DNA from: Diospyros lotus
Taxonomy: Eukaryota > Streptophyta > Magnoliopsida > Ericales > Ebenaceae
NCBI RefSeq assembly: GCF_014633365.1
Contig: NC_068352.1
Location: 27,189,310-27,253,309 of the forward strand
DNA length: 64,000 bases
Direction of reading: 5' to 3'
The notes under the pieces were generated by a model. It made no database searches. It saw nothing but the letters and a program-made list of their open reading frames with translations, and had not been told where the DNA came from. The position numbers and the translations under genes were made by a program. This document shows, in pieces, positions 1-11,381 of the stretch. Position 1 is the stretch's first letter; the number at the start of each line of letters is the position of its first letter.

Positions 1-2803
1 TGTTGTGAATGCCTCTATAATCTGCATCAACATGCTCCACCCAAGTAACCTGGAATAACATTTGAATTTGTAGTTAATTAGTGAAATATATTGTTTGTGG
101 ACTTACTTTGATGATCATTTACTCAATTCTAGTTAATTGAACCTTTGAATATCCATTAGGCATCTCGTAAATCAAGCATCCGGAAGGCCGCCTTCTGCAG
201 CTCACTAGTGGGGGAGGGCAAAAATAATCCAAGGAAACATCCACAATTGCCCAACTCCCATCTTCAAGGTGCCTACAATACCTAGCAAAGTAGGCCTCCC
301 GATTGGGAACAAGGGGTGAGGGCACTTGGAATTCAGCAGTCAACTGTAAAATCAATGTTGGTGAGCATTCACATAAAAAAATCAAACACAAACAAAACTT
401 TTATTTTTTGGTGCCAGAATGAACATCAAGGCCGAAGCTAACAAAAGAGGATACAAAAGCAAATATAAAATAATCAGCACTAAATAAGGAGCTTGGCAGG
501 ATTCAACAAAAAACAAATAAAACCTAACTGTTAATTATCCAAAAATAAATAAATATAATCATTGGAGGTTGTCGCTGTTAATAAAACCAGGAAACGACAA
601 AAAAACCCGAAAACTAGGAAACGACAAAAAAACCCTACTTGTCGATTCGATCAAAACGATGTCTTGTTTGTTTTGACTAAAGATTTATGAATGTCTTGAT
701 AAGTTTAATTGAAATCAACTAATCCGATCTATTTTTCACAGTCATGGTAGTGCGTCACAAGGACTTGTAATGTCTTTCTATGGGATTGTGGATCTCTTTA
801 TAATTAGCACCTATTTGTGGTGCAAAATTTTGTGGAATGTAGGGAGTGGTTATGATCAATTCAATAGAAAAGATTGAATACTATATATCTTTCGTCGAGG
901 ATTTCTTAGAAAAAATCGTCGTATCTTTTCTCAATTTCTTATAAAAGATATTCAATCTATCAAAATTGAAGTTAAAGAGGGTATTTATGCTCATTGTGTT
1001 CTTTATATGGAAATACGAGGCCAAGAGGTTCAATGACCAAAACCAAACACAACATCAAATGTATATAATATGCACATTAATTACCACTTGTAAGGATCCA
1101 TCATAGCTCCCTGTTACTTGTGATGATAGGATATCATGGGTGATAGCTCTTGCCACAACTCCAGCAAAGATTGTAGCCCATTTGAACTACCATAGAGGAA
1201 AATTAGAGTTAGGCGATCTAGCTATGTATAGAGGCTATATAGTTACAAACTTATGTAAATAAAGAAGAACAATACCGGGCTCATGAGTATTTCAACAAGT
1301 TTAAGAGAGTTGATCATAATAATAGCAGTTTCACGAGAGGATTCACATTTGAATCCCATAGGCATTAGCCTAGTTGCTTGCGGAAACATTACATGGTACT
1401 CCTCTTCATTTAAGACATGGGTGTTGTTCCCAGTGCTAGTGGTCCATAGCGGTGTGCCAATATAAGCTATTTTTGTTAGCTCTTCCATTGCTGAAACTGC
1501 AATCCCAAGTATCAATTCCCTTTTTGTCTCTTCAGGAAGTCTGATACATAACCTAGCTGGATGTGTTGCACTTTGTGTTATGAGTCTACTTAGGTCAATT
1601 GAAGCATTACTTGAGGCCAAACCACGAGCCTGAATAAACATTTCACAATATTTGTTAGCAGTGGGAAAAAAAAATCAAGCATGTTATAAATTATAGTCAA
1701 TATATACCTCTTCTCTCATTATAGCACTTGCATCTAACTTTTCTGCTAAACCTGATGGCCCTCCACAACTGTGACAACATGAATTCCTTATAATGTCCTT
1801 TAACCTCTTGATTTCGGAAGTCAACTCCTTTGTTCGAGAATGGAATTGATGGTTCTCTATCTTTGTTTGATGAATCTAAAAAAGATTACAAGGGCACCAA
1901 AAATGGAGATAGTAAGGGAATTATTATAAGTAGATTTTGATCAAGGAAAGGTTATTTTTTTAGTCAAGGTTTGGACTTAACAAGGCAGAACATTTTATGC
2001 TCATTGTTGTATTTAGGAAAGAAAATGATATATATATATATATATAGTTTGAAAAAAGAAGCACAAAAATAATAAAGAAAAATGTTTCACCTTTGTTTGG
2101 CTTCGTTTGTTTTGATACCAAAACTTAATCTGCCTAGGGGATAACCCCAATCTTCTCCCCAGTTCACTCCTCTGGTTGTAATCTAGGTGTGGATGGTTCT
2201 TGAAGAAACTACAACCCAGAACACAAAAACAAGTCTTAGCCCAAAGCACAGTCTTTATATGAACCCTAGCAAGTTTTACTTGAAATTTCAGCCAAAAAGA
2301 AGAAAGGAAACCCACTCCTCCAGTTTTTGAATCTGATCTTGACTGTGGCGGTACTGGCGACTTTTCTTGGGTTCACTTTCATCGTCACTGGAGGTATCGC
2401 CTTGGCCAGCGGCTTGGGCTAAATTCTCTAAGTTCTGCTGCTGGCTGCTCGACATGTCAGGCTGCAACACCTCCTCATTTTTATATATTTCATGTATAAA
2501 ATAACCAGTTTCAAGAAGAGAGAATTTAGATAAAATTATAGACAATCGGCAATAAAAATAGTGGTAGAAAAGGAAGGAAAAGATAGAATCTAGATCCAAT
2601 GTATAAGCAATTTCACCAATTAAAACAGTATTATTGGAAAAGGAATGAAAAAGAGAGAATTCATTATTAGAAATTTAAAATGTTTCAGAGCAAACCTGGC
2701 CAATGATAATACCAGGAGTGGGTCTAGATCCAGACGCAATTCCACCATTTCCGCTCCCGATGGTCGGCTGCGGGGTTGACTGGATCTCTGATTCGGAAGC
2801 CAT
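1..2803 (-). CDS. HD-Zip class IV transcription factor (5' part; runs off left edge)
   Basis: Eight exons can be placed with GT/AG junctions that keep one frame: 2696-2803, 2316-2461, 2091-2208, 1708-1875, 1276-1629, 1085-1186, 143-343 and 1-49 (about 415 residues; the rest lies beyond the window). In order they give a Gly/Ser-rich start, an acidic stretch ([10 protein letters not shown]), a homeodomain at about residues 68-124 with third helix [11 protein letters not shown], a zipper-loop-zipper exon (125-180) with the CxxC motif CCHSCGGP typical of class IV, and a START domain from about 218 ([46 protein letters not shown]). Family members are nuclear regulators of epidermal cell identity; START may bind lipid. 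No in-frame stop was seen, so the gene looks functional. Oddities: the helix has WYQNK where WFQNR is usual, exon 2 uses a weak donor (GTGGGT), and one intron holds plastid DNA. The start is the first ATG of the frame, after a likely spliced leader. Confidence 0.87.
758..1035 (+). pseudogene. ycf4: Nuclear copy of plastid ycf4 fragment (NUPT)
   Basis: The plus strand translates in one frame as the middle of the plastid photosystem I assembly protein Ycf4. Recognisable pieces are [46 protein letters not shown] and VLYMEIRGQ. There is one in-frame TGA just after NRKD and a stop soon after RGQ. Only about 90 residues of a protein of about 184 are present. It lies in the 741-bp intron (344-1084) of the HD-Zip IV gene, on the opposite strand, so it is a stray plastid fragment with no expected function. 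A direct transfer from a plastid, or by way of mitochondrial DNA, cannot be told apart here. Confidence 0.85.
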
Positions 2804-3400
2804 TTCTCACGACCTAATGGCTAAAAGAGGAAATATAAATATCTTCAGAAGAAGAAGATGTAGACCAGGAAGAAGCAGTTGAACTAGAAACATGATATAA
2901 GCATACTCGTACCTTTTTTTTGGATAAAGGTGAAGATCATATCATATTATAAAAGACAACATTCAAAGAAAACTAAACAAAAATAGCCCAAAAATATAGC
3001 CATACCTTTACTCCACAGTGAAGCTCCTGAAGAAGATTGGGAAAATTGTTTTGATCGACCCTTGCACGGGACGGTAGGGTTTGACTATGCAGGTCGGGAT
3101 GGTGGGGGGGGAGACTTCAGATAGTAATATATGATCGATAAGAAACAAATTAATGAGGAGCCTGGGTAAAAATTGAAACGTTTGAAAGAAAACGACAAAA
3201 TAGAAAGCAGAAATAAAAAACAATGGGTAGAAACCTGTCTAAAGAGACGAGTAGAGATGAGTAGATAAGGGAAGAAAGTAAATAAGAGGCTTGGTCTAAA
3301 AAAAATGAGAGAAAAAAAACACCTGGTATGAAGCAATTTTTATTTTTCTTTTTAAGTTTAGAGTTTAAAGCAAAACAACTTTGACTACCATTTAATATGA
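2804..3400 (-). promoter_or_regulatory. Leader and likely promoter of the HD-Zip IV gene
   Basis: Upstream of the start codon a pyrimidine-rich acceptor (CCTCTTTTAG, ending at 2821) and a donor (AAAG|GTATGG at 3006/3005) suggest a 5' UTR intron of about 185 bp. The leader exon would lie near 3006-3350, where the minus strand is CT-rich. No clear TATA box was found. This is inference from splice-like signals only. Confidence 0.4.
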
Positions 3401-5140
3401 TGGAGAGAGAATCTTAATTAGTTTTTGATAGGAAGGATCGAGTAAGAATATAGATCATAAAAGTAATCTTTTGTCAATATAATTTTGTATTTATTTATAT
3501 TTGAAAAAATTATTAATACCATATATCACAAATATTTAGTGAGCTTTTTAACTTTTCACAAATTATCAAGTTTAGTGTTATGTCAATAATAGAAAGCAAT
3601 TTCAGCATTTAAATATATATTGAAACATAAATAGTAGCTATATTCATACCATGAAGAAGTCGTGGGTATGATTAATTATCATAACCCAATTTGTTAAACA
3701 CAACTTTTTAAAAATTGTTTGGAATTAAAATTTCCGACTATCAAAACCACAATTGACCATTATAATCACATTTGCATTACTAAAATTTGTCATATTTCCC
3801 TTGTTTGGAATAGATAGATGATGATGCATAAAAATTACCAGTAATAAAATAAGCCTAACATAGGTATTTGATGAGGTTGAAGATTATCGACTATTTGCTT
3901 ATTGACCTAAGAATTGCTCAATAAATGCCTCAAAAACGCTCTCTAATATTTAAGTTAAAAAAATAATTTCAAAATAATAGTTTGTAAGAGAAAGAACTAG
4001 GCTCAAAGAGTCTATTAATTTATATATTCACAGTGCTTTGATGTTCATAGAATTTAGAGGGCAAGATATTAGGGTTGAAATATATTCACAGTGCTCTCTA
4101 AAGTTATTATCATGATCTCAAGATTCTTAGAGTTTTAATTATTCTTGTATAAGTTAGGCACTTGTTTGTTGACTAATTTTGTTTTTACTATTATGATTAG
4201 AGAAGTCAAACAAGTGAGTCAGAGCCAAGCTAAATCCAAAAGGCAAGGTGCCGATATGAGCCTAGTTTTTTTAATAATATTAAGTTTTAAAGTAAATACA
4301 ACATATTGTAAAATTTGAACAAATATTATATCAAACATATTTATATGTAAAAATTTTTAAATATTATGCAACCATCTTGAAGGTTACCATAAAAAGAATT
4401 ATTTTAAAAGTTGATCTTAAAGGTTTGAATTTTAAATTGTAAATCTCATAAATCTTTTTAAGATGTCATGTCTTTAATTTTAAACTCTTAAATTTCAAAT
4501 TGTCATAATTGGGGTGAAATTCCAAATTTTAAATTTCAGTACACATTTTAAAACTTCAAACGGGATATATACCTGCACTTCACTCATTTGCTTTTGATAC
4601 TTGCAAAATGATTACTTAAATAAATTAAAATAATGTAAATACAAGGGAATAACAATAATAATAATATGAAAATTTGGGGAACAGTAAAACTCACAATTTA
4701 ATATTTTATTTTAAAATTAAAACTAAAACAAAACATTTTATTTAAAAAATAAAACTTAGATTTTATTTTAAAATAAATTAATATCTTATTTTAATAGTAC
4801 ACCAAATAAAATAATATTTTAAAAATATAACTAAAACATAAATTTTAAACATAATATTAATTTAAAACTTTAGAAAATTAGAATTATAATAATTATTGTA
4901 AATAGTTACATTTTATTGTCATATTTTTTAATATATTTCTAATTTTTAAGAATATTTAATTCTAACTCAGAATTTCTAAGAAAAACATATAAATAAAGTA
5001 ATTGTGTATTGGATTTATTATTTTTTTTTTCAAATTTTTCAAATTTAAACTGGCCTAGTATGCCACAAGGGCATGCAAATGAGTAACAAGCTCAATGTGT
5101 CTACTATAAGGGTATTCAAAAAAATTGTCAAATGGTATAA
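3400..5140. other. AT-rich spacer, no gene seen
   Basis: Long A/T-rich stretch with stops in all frames and no recognised protein or repeat family. From about 4300 to 5000 it is dominated by ATTTTA/TAAAAT words, as in old degraded spacer or transposon DNA. Confidence 0.5.
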
Positions 5141-6660
5141 ATCAATTACATCGCGTCGCATCACGTGACTTTTTTAGGGAAATAATTTGACACAGTTTGA
5201 GAAAACCTCAAACCACGCAATTTGTGGTTTGAGCAAATTCAGTTCGTTAAAAATTGAACTGCTCGATTAGTACAATAATAAAAAATTTAAAAAAATAAAT
5301 TATAAAATATAAAATATTAAAACCCTAACCAGCTAACCTAATCTTCTATTATTCCTTTCTCGACTGACGACATCCATTCCTCCCCTTGGCCTTCTTTCAG
5401 TCCCTACCTCGTCGACCGTCGCACTCTTGAGAACGATGACATCCTTCTCTTTCTTGTTATAGAACTTGAGGTTGAGGTGCTCTTAGGAATCAAGTCTCAC
5501 AAGGAGATTGCCAAGCAGTAAACAACATCATCTTGGAGTTGAAAGCGTCCAAGCGTTGTCGGAGAAGATCCCCTTTTGGCCTTCCTCATTTTCCTTCGCC
5601 TCCAAGCTATGTCTCTTGTCGACGCCTCCAACAAGATACTGTAAGAATTTGAAAACTCTGATTTTATGCATTGCATTTATTGTTTTACTATGATAGTTAA
5701 TAATTGATTGATGTTTGGATAGTTAATATCATTGATTTTTTGTGTTGATTTCTTCTTGCTCATAATTGGTTTGTGCTAATTGTGTTACTGAATTAGAGCA
5801 AAGGTATTGACATCTTAGGTATTGCATGTTTTGGACAAATTATGGAAACAACACCAAACTGTGCAGTTTGGAGTAACAAAAAAATGCATTTGATTTGGCA
5901 TATTAAAAATGTCTTAAACCACTCAAACTGCACCTTTAACACCCTTAGTCTACTAAGGACAAGGAGCAAGTTGAGAGACTCAGGCTACAAAGTTGGGTTG
6001 ATGACCACTTACCTTAGGCCTGACATGACCCTAACAAATTGGGTTGGGTGACTAACTAGCATGATACAGTATTGATCAAGCCAACCCAAGCTTCAACACG
6101 GGTGGAGCAACCTAACCAATTTGGCAACTCTAATTAAGATCAAGCTTCAAGCTTGTCATAAGTGGGATTTAGGTTTTAGGTGTAAGAGAGGTCTTTCATG
6201 TAAGAATCACTACAATATTGAGGTGCCTTTGTTCTTGTGTTTGCACATTCATGGAAACCCCCATTTCCTCGATATAGTTGCAGGTTGTATGTAAACATCA
6301 AAATCCTCACATAGGGGTGTTCATTTGGTCTACACAAGAATCAAACCAATATTTTGAAATTTTTTAAATAAGGCTAGATTGAAGTAGGGAAGAATTAGAG
6401 TGGACCAGATTAATTCCGTCTAATTTAGTCTTGTATTACATAGGCATGTTTTTTTATAAGCAAAACTTGAAACAAATCTATAAAACTCAAATTAAGACCA
6501 TTGGCTAGGCTAGCACCAAATCATTCAGCCTTCCTTAAAAAGCAGTTTAGTTTAGAAGTTAATCTACTCCAATAATGTTTGAAGCATATCAAAAATGGTA
6601 TTTGGTTGCCAATCTTGAAGTCAATTTCATTTAGAACTTTTAGAAAAAAATGTGATAATA
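5140..6660. other. Spacer with short dyads, possible old hAT-type remnants
   Basis: No coding sequence recognised. A 10-bp-arm hairpin (CTCAAACCAC / GTGGTTTGAG, 7-base loop) sits at about 5208-5234, and Gln/Thr-like AACTGCAC words recur near 5860-5940. A GGGGTGTTC motif near 6314 resembles the outer end of some plant hAT elements, but no matching partner end was found. Confidence 0.3.
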
Positions 6661-7679
6661 CACTATGAGATGGAAGACTTTTAGTGGCGGTTGCGACCCC
6701 CACTAAAGGTGGTAAACACTCCAACTAATTGTTTTAGTAAGAGTCAATTAACTTGTGCTAAACGAAATATCATAAATTCAATTAGTGGCAACCAGTGTTG
6801 TCCTTGTCACTAAAGAGATAATATCAGTGGAGATCATATGTGACCTCTACTAAAACTCATATTTGTGAGAACTCTAAATAGTCTCCACTAAAAATAATAC
6901 CAACGGACCCTATTTAAAACTTCCACTAAAACTTACATTAGTGGAGTGCAACCCTAACCTTTAATAAAAATAATATTAGTAAAGACCAGTTATGATCTCC
7001 ACTAAAATTTATGTTAGTATAGGTCAACTTTGATCTTTAGTAAAAATGATATTAGTGGAGACAATTGGCATCCTCTACTAAAACGTTTAATCTCTCTCTC
7101 CCTCTCTATCTCTTTGCAAATAGGGTTTAGGGATTTGGAGTTTTTGAGAAGAAAGTGTTTGCTGAGAGTTGGGAGTGAAGACAGACATCCTTTGCCTATT
7201 AATTTGTTTATTTTATTTTTTATGTTTTTCGTAAAATATTTAGTTATTAAATATTAATAATATTTTTTGGTTAAATAAAAAATAAACAAGCTATTAATAT
7301 ATTTCTGATGAATGTAATTAATTAAAATTTGATTTAATAAAAAAAATTTATGGAATTTTTTAATCATTTTTTAAAAAGTTATACATATAATATTTTTGTA
7401 AAAAAATTATTATTTATAGTCTCAAAATGTTTTTTATGATGTTTGGAGTCAAAATGTTGACTAATAGAAATTATAAAAAGAAAATTAATTTATTAAAATT
7501 ATAACTTTATTCAATAATGATAGAAAAGTAATATATTAATGATGATTTTTTAATCTGTCATTAAAAATAAAATTATTAAGAGAGGAATTACATTACATCG
7601 TAAATAATATTGTCTTAACCAAAAATGTTAGTAAAGGCCTAATGTTAGTCGCCACTTTTAGTTTCAATGGTCTTTGTGT
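6661..7679. mobile_element. Non-autonomous CACTA element (left end clear, right end degraded)
   Basis: Starts CACTATGAGATGG, followed by TTTTAGTGGCGGTTG and then many copies, in both orientations, of a short 'TTAGTGGAGACC...TCCACTAAAA' unit up to about 7060 and again at 7620-7670. Such subterminal repeats are typical of CACTA elements. The right end is taken as ...GTCTTTGTGTG because its complement parallels the left end; a 3-bp target duplication could not be confirmed. It has no transposase. The middle (7100-7560) is AT-rich. Confidence 0.5.
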
Positions 7680-7794
7680 GAGTTTCAATGGTCTTTCTAA
7701 TTTGTATCTTTTTGCTTGTTCTCAACATGATGGATTTCTTCTTCTTCCTTCCATCTCTCTATCTCTCTCTCTGATCAAGATAGGTAGGTGTTGA

Positions 7795-8040
7795 AGATGA
7801 CAGGAAATGCAGAACTGACGCAAGATCAACTTCTGGATCCATCCTTGGGCAGGTTTTAATGCTTTTACCTAGGCAAAAAGAAGGCTAAAAATGTCTCCTT
7901 TTACTATTGTGAAGCCTCTGATTGCTTGATTTATCTATTTTGTTTCTGATTTCCCGTGATTTTCATCTTTTTTATTAATATTTTATTTAGATTGTAATAG
8001 AAAAAATTTAATAAGGTGGGAATAAGTTGGACTTATGAAA

Positions 8041-8071
<31 letters not shown>

Positions 8072-9112
8072 CAAAACTCATTTGGTTAACTGGTTCCTTC
8101 CTTATTTGTCATCATCTGCTTTGGTTATATTGGAGAAACATTAACATAAATACAGCTTTTGATGCTGTTGGTTTTGATGGTTTTATAAATGCAATTGGAT
8201 TTATAGGATTTACTCTACTGTTTCCTTTCATTTCAGTCCAAGCTTCCCTTGTATGGCCACTCATACATGTACAACTGCAGGCGGTTGATAATTCCATATG
8301 TTTGATATATACACACTTACATTCTAATCGGTGGTTTTTTCAGCCACGGAAGGTGTCTCTGCTGGTGACCAAAATCGAAATCAACTTAAGAGAAGAAACA
8401 AAAAACGCCACACAAGCCCAAATTCAAGAACTCAAAGCTTGTAGTTTTTTACTTCTTATAATTAGTTTCTTCCTTTTTTGTGAAATTTAAATATTTGTTT
8501 AATATACCTCCTTTTTATTCATTTCTTTGTTGGGTCAGTTTCTTCACGGTTTGTTCACACCTAATTAATGAGAGGAAAAGAATCCAACTAGGCTGCAACT
8601 TGGGGATAGAGCCTGATCAACGTATCAAGTTTTGGTTTCAGAATGAGCAATCCAAGTGAAGGTGAAGGTGAACCCATTTATTCATCAATATTGTCCATAC
8701 TTTCTTTACCTTAAACCATGACTTCCTTTCCTTAGTTAATACAATAATGAATACAATATCCATTAATTCCTTGCAAAATTTGTATCTTATCTCTAGGAAA
8801 ATGACCATTAAATTGTTATTCAACACAATGAAAAGCACCATACAATTCATAAAAATCTACCTCATATTTCCCTTGTTATTTCTATAATTAATTATTGTTT
8901 GAGCAATCTTTTAATCTTGTATAGAGGCAACAAGAACATCTTGAAATCATACAGCTTCGAAGCAAGCTTGATGAGGTTCTTTCTCAGAACGAGATTCTAA
9001 AACAAGGGATCAGAACTCTATGTTGTCGCAGCTGGGGTGGGCCAACTAGTCTTACCAGAAATTCTATTGGGCATGACAATTCTCCAGTTATAAGAGAGCA
9101 AGTATACCAGAA
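7795..9112 (+). pseudogene. Decayed HD-Zip IV relative, opposite strand to the intact gene
   Basis: Four exon remnants match the intact gene at 1-2803 in order. About 7810-7853 gives ARSTSGSILGQ followed by GTTTT, as in exon 1. About 8343-8440 gives the start of the homeodomain (RRNKKRHT, then after a frameshift TQAQIQELK). About 8538-8660 gives the rest (NERKRIQLGCNLGIEP, IKFWFQNEQSK), with stops near the front. About 8924-9112 gives the zipper exon (QLRSKLDEVLSQNEILKQG, CCRSWGGP), where the second Cys of CxxC has become Trp. The START part was not found. Frameshift, stops and the lost Cys show it is dead. A 31-bp GA repeat at about 8043-8072 lies between remnants. Confidence 0.75.
8042..8073. 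repeat. (GA)n microsatellite
   Basis: An uninterrupted run of about fourteen GA units upstream of the second exon remnant of the HD-Zip IV pseudogene. Confidence 0.9.
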
Positions 9113-9194
9113 ATGGAAAATTATTTTTCTTAAAAGGAAGCAAGGGGTAGACTGGGTATTTCACTTGGTTAGCTCACAGCGAACCCATTGGAGA

Positions 9195-9203
9195 CTGTAT
9201 CAG
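9195..9203. other. 9-bp target site duplication of MULE copy 1
   Basis: CTGTATCAG here is repeated exactly at 10082-10090, bordering the inverted-repeat ends. Confidence 0.88.
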
Positions 9204-9836
9204 GGGAAATTTTATTGGCAGCCAGATAAATTACTCTTCAGAGCCTACTCCATACAAAATTATATATTAATTTTCAAATTTTCATTTTAACCCCAACCCA
9301 TTACACCGTCTCAACTCTCTCTTGTTCTCCCACACCATATATTCATATACACACACAAACACATACACCATATATATATATATATATATATGTATCCATA
9401 CACACACATATATATATATATATACACACACGATTTTATAGCCGTGGCCATGGCGCCCGCAGCCATGGAAGCCAACCCACCTTGTGGAGAGAGAGAGAGT
9501 AGGTCGGCCATGACTGACCCACACACACATTCATATATATATATATGCACACAGTGGGCTGACCCATACACACACATTTATATATATATATATACACACA
9601 CATAGTGGGCCGACCCACTCTCTCTCTACGAGGTGGGTCGGCTTCCATGGCCGCAGCCATGAAATCGTGTGTATATATATATATATATATGGTGTATGTA
9701 TATGTATTTGTGTGTGTATGCACACAGTGGGCCGACCCATACACACATTTATATATATATATATACACACACATAGTGGGCCGACCCACTCTCTCTATAC
9801 GAGGTGGGTCGGCTTCCATGGCCGCAGCCATGAAAT

Positions 9837-9867
<31 letters not shown>

Positions 9868-10081
9868 GGTGTATGTGTATGTATTTGTGTGTGTATATGT
9901 ATATATGGTGCGAAAGAAAAAGAGAGAGGTGAGGCGGTGGTTGGGGTGGTAGAAGGAGGTAGTGGGCTGGGGTTAAAATGGAAATTTAAAAATTAATGCA
10001 TAGGAATTTAAAAATTAATGCATAATTTTGCATGAAATAGACTATGAAGAGTAATTTGTCGGGCTACCAATAGAATTTCCC
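9204..10081. mobile_element. Mutator-like foldback element, copy 1
   Basis: The 878-bp element starts GGGAAATTTTATTGGCAGCC and ends with the inverted match GGCTACCAATAGAATTTCCC. The inverted similarity continues about 100 bp inwards (the words ACTCTTCA, CAAAATTAT, TTAACCCCA recur inverted). It is flanked by an exact 9-bp direct repeat, CTGTATCAG (9195-9203 and 10082-10090), as Mutator-like elements make. The interior is (TA)n/(CA)n microsatellite mixed with GGGCCGACCCA and CCATGGCCGCAGCCATG palindromes; a block of about 170 bp is directly repeated (9600-9770 and 9770-9890). No transposase. It sits 91 bp past the zipper exon of the HD-Zip IV pseudogene. Confidence 0.85.
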
Positions 10082-10090
10082 CTGTATCAG

Positions 10091-11255
10091 CTGTGGGAAA
10101 AAATTCTACCCTTCTTATTTTTTCCTTTTCTGATAAGCAATGTATTTTCAAATTAACCAAGTTGCAGGTTCAACAACAAGGCACTTAAAACAATTTTAGA
10201 GTGATCTAATAAAAATTTCTTTCACGAAAATAAAAAGCTCCAACTTAAACAATTTTAGTACAACTTAAATGTTGTCCAACCGAAATAAAATATTTATTAG
10301 ATTTTTATTACTTTGGGATATTCGTTCATCCTTTTATTTAATTATTTAAATGTCTTTAAATAATATTTTACCTAATAAAGCTTTTTAAATTTATTTAAAC
10401 ACTTTAAATCATTTTCAATAACAAAAACGAAAAGAAATCGAAGAACACTTATTTCACTGTAATTTAATTAATAATGTAAATAAATTTAATACAATTTTTA
10501 TGTAATTTCATGTAATATAGATGCACATTACAAATTCTTTTAAATTTATTTAAGCCCTACAGATTCATTTACGAAATGATAGTGAAAAAAAAAAGAATAT
10601 ATACTTATTTAGATTATAATTTAATAATGTAAATAATTTTATTGTAATTTCATATGATCTAATTTTGATTAATTTAATGAAAAAATAAAAAAACACTTAT
10701 ATAGATAACTTAATTTATTATTTTTAATAATGTAGATAAATTTAATGGTCATTTCTTGTGCAGTGAGATAAAATTTTTACTTGTAATTTATCTTATTTGT
10801 CAAAATAGAGAACACGAGTGGTGGGAAATCGCGCAAAACGATAATCCCAATATGGCCAATGCAAATCGGGCAAAATTTAAGGATGGCATGTGAAAATTTT
10901 CTTATATAATATATATTAGTGATATTTTTATATTTATTAAAAGAAGAAAAAAAAAAGAAAAACAGGATACGAACGGTGTAGAATTCTTCAATTATATCTA
11001 AAAATATCAAAATATTCAATGAATAAGTCCAAGTGATCCAAACCCAAAAGGCAGACGAAAATCAATCAAATAATATAAAAACACACACACACGGCAAATA
11101 TCAGAACAACTTGAACTGGAACTCGACTGGCGGGCGACACTTGGCTTACCCTTTGCGGTCCATTTCCAGGCAGCTGGAAAATACCTCTGAACCTTCCCAT
11201 TCTTGACAGGCCATTCGGCCATTCCTCTTTGCCCAGCCCACTCTCAAATTCTCTC
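10091..11255. other. AT-rich spacer upstream of the translocator gene
   Basis: No gene recognised. From 10,290 to 10,760 an imperfect unit (TTAATAATGTAAATAAATTTAAT with ACACTTAT words) recurs three or four times, a degenerate tandem array. The last 300 bp probably hold promoter elements of the downstream gene. Confidence 0.45.
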
Positions 11256-11264
11256 TATATATAT
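11256..11264 (+). promoter_or_regulatory. Likely TATA box of the GPT gene
   Basis: TATATATAT after a CT-rich stretch, about 118 bp before the start codon. That leaves a leader of roughly 85-90 bases if transcription starts about 30 bp downstream. Confidence 0.55.
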
Positions 11265-11381
11265 GAGAAATGTCAATCATTCTCTCGCAAGATTTAGCTT
11301 TAGATTTCTTGTATTTCTCTATAGCTTTAGTGTAATTAGATTCAACATTGTTTTCTTGGCATTAACTTCACATTCAGTAGC

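Noticed and set aside
8035..8490. A 151-codon protein starting in a GA repeat
   Set aside because: The frame joins a microsatellite, intron sequence and one frameshifted HD-Zip IV exon remnant by chance.
9282..9996. Overlapping open frames on both strands rich in Tyr-Ile and Val-Cys
   Set aside because: They are translations of TA/CA microsatellites inside Mutator-like copy 1, not genes.
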